20,410 nucleotides of DNA, taken from RGIG426 sp045598965 (GTDB lineage Bacteria > Bacillota > Clostridia > Oscillospirales > Acutalibacteraceae). Both the position numbers and the translations under genes were made by a program. The notes under the pieces were generated by a model, which worked only from the letters and a program-made list of their open reading frames with translations, did not search any database and had not been told where the DNA came from. Where the stretch lies: positions 1-20,410 of the forward strand of contig JAZRVH010000028.1 of assembly GCA_045598965.1 (NCBI GenBank), in the 5' to 3' direction. Shown here piece after piece: positions 14,893-20,410 of this stretch. Within the stretch, counting starts at the first letter, position 1. Every line of letters begins with the position of its first letter.

Positions 14893-15474
14893 ATGGACGA
14901 AAAGGAAACCGTTTCACTCAAACGACTGTTTTGGACGTTTTTCAAAATCGGGTTATTCACCTTTGGCGGCGGATATGCCATGCTGTCGCTGATTGAGGAG
15001 ACGTGCGTGCAAAAGCACGGCTGGATGACCAGGGAGGAAATGCTCGATATGGTGGCACTTGCCGAATCCACGCCCGGTCCGGTCGCCATAAACAGTGCGA
15101 CCTATCTCGGTTGTCGGTTGCAGGGCGTACGAGGGGCGTGTGTCGCCACGGGAGGCGTGGTGCTTCCGTCCTTTATCGTTCTGTTCCTCATTTCTCTTGT
15201 GTTTGATGCGTTTCTTAAAATTGCGGTAGTCAAGGCGGCGTTTCACGGCGTTCAGGTGGCGGTGGGTCTGCTCATTTTGCGAGCGGGATTTTCGCTTCTT
15301 AAAGGACTTCCGAAAAAACCGCTCCCGCTGATTTTTGCGGGGGTAGTGACGGTGTTTTTGATTTGCGTCAACCTGTTTGCTTGGAGCTTTTCGTCGCTGT
15401 GGTGTATTCTCGTCGGAGCTATGATGGGGCTTTGTGTCGCCGCCGTTGCCAAGCGAAAGGGGGATGCCCCGTGA
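14893..15474 (+). CDS. CHR-family (chromate transporter) subunit, first of pair
   Basis: This 193-residue membrane protein is a short-chain CHR family member; such proteins occur as adjacent pairs that together equal one long ChrA. The family signature FTFGGGYAM is at residues 22-30 and ESTPGPVAINSATYLG at 58-73, followed by several hydrophobic segments. ATG 14893 has AAAGGAGG directly upstream (14878-14885); an earlier ATG in frame lacks a ribosome-binding site. The 3' end overlaps the second subunit by four bases (GTGA), implying translational coupling. Family members export chromate, but in an anaerobe without other resistance genes the natural anion may differ; that is inference. Confidence 0.92.
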   Translation: MDEKETVSLKRLFWTFFKIGLFTFGGGYAMLSLIEETCVQKHGWMTREEMLDMVALAESTPGPVAINSATYLGCRLQGVRGACVATGGVVLPSFIVLFLISLVFDAFLKIAVVKAAFHGVQVAVGLLILRAGFSLLKGLPKKPLPLIFAGVVTVFLICVNLFAWSFSSLWCILVGAMMGLCVAAVAKRKGDAP

Positions 15475-16040
15475 TCTACCTCAGGCTGTTTTGGGAATTC
15501 CTTAAAATCGGTGCGTTGTCCTTTGGGGGCGGGTATGCGATGATTGCCCCTATCCGTGATGTGGTAACGCAAAACGGGTGGATGAGCGACACGTTTTTTA
15601 TGCAGTTTATCGGGGTGTGTGAATCCACACCCGGCGTGCTGGCGGTGAATATGGCCACCTTTATCGGAAGCCGTCAAGGCGGATTTTTGGGAGCGTTGCT
15701 TGCTACGCTTGGTGTTATTTTGCCGGCGTTTTGTATTATGCTGCTGCTCGGCACGGTGTTGTCCCGCTTCCGCAAAAGCCGAGGGCTTTCGGCGGCCCTT
15801 TCTGGCATTCGTCCCGCCGCCTTGGGTATGATTTTATCTGCCGGAGCGTGGCTGACGGCACAAACGCTGCTGTTTTCCGGCTCAAAACCCGCCTTTTGCC
15901 CCGACTGGAAAGCGGTGTTTATTGCGGTGGTATTGCTTGTTGCCATGGTGGTGTGGAAAAAGAAAAAACAAGCCAAAATGCCCGCCATTCCGCTGATTGG
16001 TCTTTCGGCGGTGTTGGGGGCTGTGGTATACAGCGTGTAA
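15471..16040 (+). CDS. CHR-family (chromate transporter) subunit, second of pair
   Basis: This 189-residue partner repeats the same fold. It has LSFGGGYAM at residues 16-24 and ESTPGVLAVNMATFIG at 51-66, both parallel to the first subunit, and a lysine-rich cytoplasmic loop near 157-162. The GTG start at 15471 overlaps the TGA of the first gene (GTGA), with AAAGGGGG about eight bases upstream inside the first gene. Short-chain pairs are thought to sit in opposite membrane orientation and act as a heterodimer. The pair forms a two-gene operon closed by a terminator. Confidence 0.92.
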   Translation: MIYLRLFWEFLKIGALSFGGGYAMIAPIRDVVTQNGWMSDTFFMQFIGVCESTPGVLAVNMATFIGSRQGGFLGALLATLGVILPAFCIMLLLGTVLSRFRKSRGLSAALSGIRPAALGMILSAGAWLTAQTLLFSGSKPAFCPDWKAVFIAVVLLVAMVVWKKKKQAKMPAIPLIGLSAVLGAVVYSV

Positions 16041-16061
16041 AAGAATGTAAATAAATTGTCG

Positions 16062-16111
16062 AAAAAGCCCCCGTTTGTGTGAAAATTCACGCAAATGGGG
16101 GTTGCTTTTTT
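16062..16111 (+). terminator. Terminator after the CHR pair
   Basis: A long imperfect hairpin pairs CCCCCGTTTGTGTGAA (16068-16083) with TTCACGCAAATGGGGG (16086-16101), including two G-T wobbles. An outer A5GC pairs with GCT5, and the hairpin is followed by seven T. Confidence 0.9.
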
Positions 16112-16130
16112 TATAAAAATATCGTATACT
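16102..16130 (+). promoter_or_regulatory. Promoter of the LtaS-like gene, overlapping the CHR terminator tail
   Basis: TATACT (16125-16130) has a weak -35, TTGCTT (16102-16107), at 17 bases. That -35 box lies at the foot of the preceding terminator, so the two elements share sequence. Confidence 0.6.
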
Positions 16131-16179
16131 GACTTTGATTTCGGATTTTTTTAGCACGCCGAAAAAAGGAGGAAAATCC

Positions 16180-18213
16180 GTGAAAAAATCCAACGAAAAA
16201 ATCGATAAAAAACAAACGGGTTTTCGTCGCTTTTCCGCCTATCTCGGTGGATGGTTTGTGCTTATGCCGCTTTGGTGTGAGCTGTGGCTTCGCCTTTCCT
16301 CAACCTCGGAAAAACAGCTGTTTTTTACCGTCGGATTTCCGCTTACCCTGCTTCTTACGACTGCCCTTTTCGGGCTGATATACGGGGCATCCCTTTTGTT
16401 GCCCCAAAAATGGAGATTCGGTGTTTTAACCGTCGTTTCCGCTTTTTGCACCCTCGTTTGTATGGTGCAGACGGTGTATTTTAAAATTTTCGACACCTAT
16501 TTTGTGCTGTTTTCCACTCGAGCACTGGGCGACGCCATCGGCGATTTCAACAACGTGATGTGGTTGAATATTTTCAACCGACTTTTCTATCTCATTGTGG
16601 AAGTTTTGCCCTTTGTTTTTTGGTGCATATTTGGCTGGCGGCTGACAAAGCCCACCGATCGCTGTTTGAAAAAAGGCGGAATGGTGATGGGGGCTTCAGC
16701 GGTCGTATATGCTGTGTTTTTCGTCGTTTTGGCTCTTCTTCCCCGAGGCGACCTTACCCCGTGGCACCTGTATTGGAGCACACTGGAAATCAATCCGTCG
16801 GTGCGGACGTTTGGGGCGATCAACAGCTTGCGGCTTGATGCGAAATACCAACTGTTTGGCGGGGCGGTAGACGACGTTACCGGCGGTTCCATCGACCTGC
16901 CGACAGGCTCCGACGTTTTGTCGGCAAGCTCCAACCCGCAGACGTCGTTTGTGACCCGTGACCAGGTGATGTCGCTTGACTTTTCCGCTCTTGCCAAAGA
17001 GGAGAAAAACGACGATATCAAAATGCTGGACGAATATTTTGCCTCGGTCAAGCCCTCTAAAACCAACGAATATACCGGTATGTTCAAAGGCAAAAACGTT
17101 ATTGTGGTTACGGCGGAGTCGTTCCATCCCTTTGCGATAGATAAAGAGCTGACACCCACGCTGTACAAAATGGCGTATGAGGGCCTTGAGTTTAAGAACT
17201 ACTACACGCCGGTGTGGGGCGTGTCCACGCTGGACGGCGAATACGTAAACCTTACCGGAACGATTCCAAAATCCGGCGTGTGGAGTATGTGGCGTGCCCG
17301 TCAAAACAATTTGTATTTTACCCTCGGCAATGCGGGCAAACGGGCGGGATATTTGACCGCCGCCTACCACAACGGGTTTTACGACTACTATGACCGTCAC
17401 GAATCCCATTTCAACCTGGGGTACGATTCGTGGGTGGCCATTGGCTCCGGCTTAAATCTGCCTCACGATACGTGGCCCAACTCGGATATTGAGCTGATTG
17501 ACGCCACGGTGGACGACTACATACACAGCGACAAACCGTTTTCGGTTTACTATCTGACCATTAGCGGTCACGCCCCCAACTCGTTTGATGAGAGTGCTAT
17601 GGCGGAAAAGAACGAGGAAGCGGTGAAAAACCTGCCGTATTCTGACGAAGTGCGTGGCTATATCGCCGCCAACCTGGAGCTTGAGGGAGCTATGAAGCTT
17701 TTGTTGGAGCGGCTTAAGCAGGCGGGAAAACTTGAGGATACACTGATTATCCTCGCCGCCGACCACTATCCTTACGGGATGACCGAGGCCTCTCTTACCG
17801 AGATGCTCGGAGCCGGCTATGACAAAAACTTCGAGATGTATCACAACACCTTGATGATATACAATCCTTGCCTGCCTCATACCGTGGTAGAAAAACCCTG
17901 CTATGCGGCGGATATTTTGCCCACGGCACTCAACCTGCTTGGCGAGGAATTCGATTCCCGTTTGTTGATGGGAACCGACATTTTGTCCGATTCACCGGGA
18001 CTTGTGGTTTTTGTCAACCGCTCGTGGATTACCGATTACGGACGCTATAATTCCGTGTCCGGCGTGTTCACCCCGAACGAGGGTGTCACCGTGCCGGAGG
18101 ACTATGTGGACAGTGTCAACGACGTGGTGTCGAAAAAATTCACCGTCTCGTCGTTGATTCTTGATAAAGACTATTACGGAAAACTCTTCGGTCCTACGCA
18201 AAACCATCCGTAA
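16180..18213 (+). CDS. LtaS-like membrane-anchored sulfatase-fold enzyme
   Basis: The 677-residue protein fits the lipoteichoic acid synthase/phosphoglycerol transferase family. About five transmembrane segments (roughly 20-38, 48-75, 80-100, 131-152, 168-188) precede an extracellular alkaline-phosphatase-fold domain (about 300-600). Expected active-site residues are visible: Glu313 (VVTAESFHPF), the nucleophile Thr350 (WGVSTLDGEY), His464 (SGHAPN), and Asp528-His529 (AADHYPYG). The family moves glycerol phosphate or phosphoethanolamine from lipid donors to surface polymers; the precise donor and acceptor are unknown. GTG 16180 is chosen with AAGGAGG at 16166-16172; an ATG 45 bases upstream lies before that site. 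No terminator separates it from the following phosphate transporter, so the two may be co-transcribed. Confidence 0.9.
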   Translation: MKKSNEKIDKKQTGFRRFSAYLGGWFVLMPLWCELWLRLSSTSEKQLFFTVGFPLTLLLTTALFGLIYGASLLLPQKWRFGVLTVVSAFCTLVCMVQTVYFKIFDTYFVLFSTRALGDAIGDFNNVMWLNIFNRLFYLIVEVLPFVFWCIFGWRLTKPTDRCLKKGGMVMGASAVVYAVFFVVLALLPRGDLTPWHLYWSTLEINPSVRTFGAINSLRLDAKYQLFGGAVDDVTGGSIDLPTGSDVLSASSNPQTSFVTRDQVMSLDFSALAKEEKNDDIKMLDEYFASVKPSKTNEYTGMFKGKNVIVVTAESFHPFAIDKELTPTLYKMAYEGLEFKNYYTPVWGVSTLDGEYVNLTGTIPKSGVWSMWRARQNNLYFTLGNAGKRAGYLTAAYHNGFYDYYDRHESHFNLGYDSWVAIGSGLNLPHDTWPNSDIELIDATVDDYIHSDKPFSVYYLTISGHAPNSFDESAMAEKNEEAVKNLPYSDEVRGYIAANLELEGAMKLLLERLKQAGKLEDTLIILAADHYPYGMTEASLTEMLGAGYDKNFEMYHNTLMIYNPCLPHTVVEKPCYAADILPTALNLLGEEFDSRLLMGTDILSDSPGLVVFVNRSWITDYGRYNSVSGVFTPNEGVTVPEDYVDSVNDVVSKKFTVSSLILDKDYYGKLFGPTQNHP

Positions 18214-18257
18214 AGAAAACCTGTAAACCCCCTGTTGTAAAAAAGGAGGAAGTAAAA

Positions 18258-20036
18258 ATGCCCACTTGGTTGCTCGCCATTTTTGAACTGTTCGGCGGTC
18301 TCGCCCTGTTCTTGTATGGCATGAACGTCATGTCCAACTCGCTCGAAAAACGATCGGGAGGAAAACTGACAAAAGGCTTACGCAAAGCCACGTCCAACCC
18401 GATTAAAGGGTTGCTGCTCGGTGCCGGTATCACCATTGCGGTGCAATCGTCGTCGGCGGTAACCGTTATGCTGGTCGGTCTTGTCAACTCCGGCGTGATG
18501 GAGCTGTATCAAACGGTAGGCGTGATTTTCGGTGCGGATATCGGCACCACGTTGACCGTTTGGATTTTGACGTTGCTCGGCATCGACGGTGACAATTTCT
18601 TTGTGACGATGCTTAAACCGTCGACCTTTACGCCGCTTGTGGCACTGATTGGTGTCGTGATGATGATGGCGTGCAAAAAGCAGAAAAAGAAAGATATCGG
18701 CGTTATCCTTGTCGGCTTTGCGGTTTTGATGTTCGGTATGATGATGATGAGCGAGTCGATGGAACCGCTTACCGAGCTGGAAGGCTTTAACACGCTGTTG
18801 GATTTGATGGCGGAGCCGTCCTTCCTCGTTATTGTGGGAGCGTTGTTGGTTTCCAGCCTGTTTACCGGCATTATTCAAAGCTCTGCGGCTGCCCTCGGTA
18901 TTTTGCTGGCCATGGTCAGTGCGGATGTGAGCTTCCCGTTTTTCGTGGCGTTCCCGCTGATTCTTGGTATGAACATCGGTACCTGTATGACCGCCATTCT
19001 CTCCTGCTTCGGCGTGGGCAAGGACGGTAAACGGGTTGCGGTGGTGCATACCGCCATTAAAATTGTCGGTGCCGTCGTGTTCTTGTTCGGCTATTTCGGA
19101 CTGGATGCGATTTTCCACTTCAAACTCACCTATATTCCAATGAGCGTGCTGAGCATTGCGTTGGTGCACACCGCATTCAACCTCTTTAATACGGCGATTT
19201 TGATGCCATTCAGCAAACAGCTTGTCCGTTTGGCGGAAAAAATCGTGCCGGATAAGGAGTCCTTGAACGAGGCGTTCCTTTTGGATGAGCGTTTGCTCAA
19301 CACTCCGACCGTCGCCATTCAGCAATGCCGCAGTATGACGGTGGATATGGCGATTGCCGCCCGTGACAACCTCTTTTCCGCTATGGAAATGCTGAAAACA
19401 TATGATGCTGACGGCGTGGACGATATCAACGCCGTCGAGGAGCAGGTGGATCTCCGTGAAGACCGCCTCGGCACCTATCTTGTGAAAGTGTCCGCTAAAG
19501 AGTTGTCCGGCCGTGACAGCCGTGAGGTGTCCCGCCTCTTACACTCTATCGGCGACTTTGAGCGTATCGGCGACCATGCGATTAACGTGCTCGGTGTGGC
19601 AACGGAGCTGTATGACAAGGAAGAGGCGTTTACCGCCGAGGCAAAACGAGATATTACCGTTTTGTCTGAGGCTATTCGGGAAATCGTGGGGTTGGCGGTG
19701 GAGTCGTTTGTGAAAAATGATTCCGAAAAAGCCCAAAAAATTGAGCCGCTTGAACAGGTGATTGACGGCTTGATTGACGAGGCAAAGCTCCGTCACATTC
19801 GCCGCTTGCAAGCGGGTAAATGCACGTTACAGCTCGGGTTTGTGTTGTCTGACCTGTTGACCGATTTTGAGCGTATTTCCGACCACTGCTCGAATGTGGC
19901 GGCGTGCCTTATTCAGCTCGAAGCCCACGCCCTTGACACTCACGAATATCTTCACCAAGTCAAATCGGAAGAAAATGAGAGCTTTATGGCGGCATACGAC
20001 GACTTTGCGAAAAAGTATTCTCTTGGTAGTATTTGA
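18258..20036 (+). CDS. Na+/phosphate symporter (NptA/PNaS type) fused to a PhoU-like domain
   Basis: The 592-residue protein joins a Na/Pi cotransporter II-type membrane part (about 1-330) with a cytoplasmic PhoU-like helical domain (about 350-560). The duplicated transporter signature appears as VQSSSAVTVM at 62-71 and IIQSSAAALG at 205-214. PhoU metal motifs appear twice, DFERIGDH at 433-440 and DFERISDH at 536-543. The protein should import phosphate with sodium, or balance phosphate export, with the PhoU part sensing phosphate state. AAAGGAGG is about eight bases before the ATG. It sits 44 bases after the LtaS-like gene, a sensible pairing of phosphate supply and phosphate-polymer chemistry, though the link is inference. 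No plus-strand terminator follows. Confidence 0.95.
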   Translation: MPTWLLAIFELFGGLALFLYGMNVMSNSLEKRSGGKLTKGLRKATSNPIKGLLLGAGITIAVQSSSAVTVMLVGLVNSGVMELYQTVGVIFGADIGTTLTVWILTLLGIDGDNFFVTMLKPSTFTPLVALIGVVMMMACKKQKKKDIGVILVGFAVLMFGMMMMSESMEPLTELEGFNTLLDLMAEPSFLVIVGALLVSSLFTGIIQSSAAALGILLAMVSADVSFPFFVAFPLILGMNIGTCMTAILSCFGVGKDGKRVAVVHTAIKIVGAVVFLFGYFGLDAIFHFKLTYIPMSVLSIALVHTAFNLFNTAILMPFSKQLVRLAEKIVPDKESLNEAFLLDERLLNTPTVAIQQCRSMTVDMAIAARDNLFSAMEMLKTYDADGVDDINAVEEQVDLREDRLGTYLVKVSAKELSGRDSREVSRLLHSIGDFERIGDHAINVLGVATELYDKEEAFTAEAKRDITVLSEAIREIVGLAVESFVKNDSEKAQKIEPLEQVIDGLIDEAKLRHIRRLQAGKCTLQLGFVLSDLLTDFERISDHCSNVAACLIQLEAHALDTHEYLHQVKSEENESFMAAYDDFAKKYSLGSI

Positions 20037-20052
20037 AAAAAACAAAAAAACA

Positions 20053-20097
20053 CTTGACAACGTGTTTTGCATTCGCTATAATAGACACGTTGTCAAG
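20053..20097. repeat. Perfect 13-bp inverted repeat around the tRNA-Val promoter
   Basis: CTTGACAACGTGT (20053-20065) and its exact reverse complement (20085-20097) flank 19 bases containing the -10 box. The left arm includes the -35 box; the right arm covers the expected transcription start near 20089. Confidence 0.95.
20054..20082 (+). promoter_or_regulatory. Consensus promoter of tRNA-Val
   Basis: A perfect TTGACA (20054-20059), exactly 17 bases, then a perfect TATAAT (20077-20082). It is among the strongest promoters in the window by consensus, as expected for a stable RNA gene. Confidence 0.95.
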
Positions 20098-20101
20098 ATT
20101 T

Positions 20102-20177
20102 GGACGTTTAGCTCAGCTGGTAGAGCATTCGCTTGACGTGCGAAGGGTCAGCGGTTCGAGTCCGTTAACGTCCACCA
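20102..20177 (+). tRNA. tRNA-Val (anticodon GAC)
   Basis: The acceptor stem is GGACGTT (20102-20108) with AACGTCC (20167-20173), followed by discriminator A and an encoded CCA (20175-20177). The D-stem is GCTC/GAGC. The anticodon stem TTCGC/GCGAA holds the loop TTGACGT, giving anticodon GAC for valine codons GUC/GUU. The T-loop is TTCGAGT. Confidence 0.97.
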
Positions 20178-20216
20178 AAGAAAAGAGGGAGGCAAACGCC
20201 TCCCTCTTTTCTTTTT
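20177..20216 (+). terminator. Terminator of tRNA-Val
   Basis: A perfect 17-bp stem, AAAGAAAAGAGGGAGGC (20177-20193) with GCCTCCCTCTTTTCTTT (20198-20214), is closed by AAAC and followed by T. The stem starts at the last base of the tRNA CCA. Confidence 0.95.
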
Positions 20217-20410
20217 GATTGTCGAGAAAGGACTCGAACACGAGCTCCGAACGCCGCCATGCGGGGTTCGGGAGCAACCGTCCGGTGGACGGTTGCGTCA
20301 AGCGAGAAAAGAGTCCGTGTGGCATAAATTCTGTGATTTTTGCCACCGACTGAATTTTAGGTATGCTCTTGGTTCCCATTCGCACATAATAAAAAACAGA
20401 CCGTCGTAAG
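20217..20410. other. Non-coding tail with clustered nested hairpins; function unknown
   Basis: No convincing gene is present; open frames here lack start signals and partly mirror the tRNA. The sequence is strongly self-complementary. GGACTC (20230-20235) can pair with GAGTCC (20311-20316), enclosing two hairpins: CTCCGAAC...GTTCGGGAG (20245-20274, inner CCGC/GCGG) and the perfect 10-bp GCAACCGTCC/GGACGGTTGC (20274-20296). A third hairpin, GTGGCA...TGCCAC (20319-20346), has an inner AAAT/ATTT. It does not match the SRP RNA, RNase P or tmRNA core motifs that I know. It could be a small structured RNA or a dispersed palindromic repeat. Confidence 0.5.

Larger units (their letters stand above)
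20044..20097 (-). terminator. Probable minus-strand terminator overlapping the tRNA-Val promoter
   Basis: Read on the minus strand, CTTGACAACGTGT and ACACGTTGTCAAG form a 13-bp stem around a 19-base loop, followed by TG and seven T (20050-20044) and then another T-run. It would stop antisense transcription coming from the right. No minus-strand gene is visible there within the window. Confidence 0.5.

Noticed and set aside
20113..20385. Minus-strand 90-residue frame across tRNA-Val
   Set aside because: It is antisense to the tRNA and its terminator, the familiar spurious product of tRNA genes, with no ribosome-binding site.
20215..20409. Plus-strand 64-residue frame at the right edge
   Set aside because: It starts inside the tRNA terminator tail without a ribosome-binding site and reads through strong hairpins; the composition is that of structured non-coding sequence.

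Overview
The window reads as ordinary chromosome from a Gram-positive bacterium of the class Clostridia, probably a gut Oscillospirales/Ruminococcaceae relative. The reasons are strong GGAGG ribosome-binding sites, TTGACA/TATAAT promoters, many U-tract terminators, the ylxM-ffh-rpsP-khpA gene order, a meso-diaminopimelate dehydrogenase, a type I dockerin on a secreted enzyme, and moderate GC. The lineage is inference; no 16S gene or lineage-specific marker is present. No prophage, transposase, CRISPR array or defence island was found.

Layout from left to right. A tRNA-Thr(CGT) with a UUCG-loop terminator is followed by a CPA2-type cation/proton antiporter, then cimA (citramalate synthase, isoleucine pathway). 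The converging glgP (glycogen phosphorylase) shares a bidirectional terminator with cimA. A divergent promoter region separates glgP from the SRP/ribosome operon ylxM-ffh-rpsP-khpA, which ends at a clear terminator without the usual rimM-trmD-rplS. Next come a RimK-like ATP-grasp ligase and a six-segment membrane protein with its own promoter.

The middle is the least ordinary part. A 42-bp tandem repeat array (about 9931-10173) lies between the converging membrane-protein gene and a Cro/CI-type regulator gene. The regulator transcript seems to run through the array and stop at a terminator inside the 3' end of the membrane-protein gene. Divergent from the regulator is a histidine-phosphatase-fold protein that lacks the second catalytic histidine. 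It is followed by ddh (lysine/peptidoglycan branch), whose promoter -10 lies in the loop of the upstream terminator hairpin.

The right part carries cell-surface and transport genes: a secreted dockerin-bearing metallophosphoesterase, a two-gene CHR (chromate transporter family) pair with a 4-nt overlap, an LtaS-like membrane sulfatase-fold enzyme, and a Na+/phosphate symporter-PhoU fusion. A tRNA-Val(GAC) follows, with a perfect consensus promoter spanned by a 13-bp inverted repeat. The last 190 bases hold no convincing gene but several strong nested hairpins.

I see no clear new multi-gene system. The best leads are the 42-bp array in the regulator's probable 3' UTR, the hairpin-embedded promoters, the terminal hairpin cluster, and the degenerate phosphatase.
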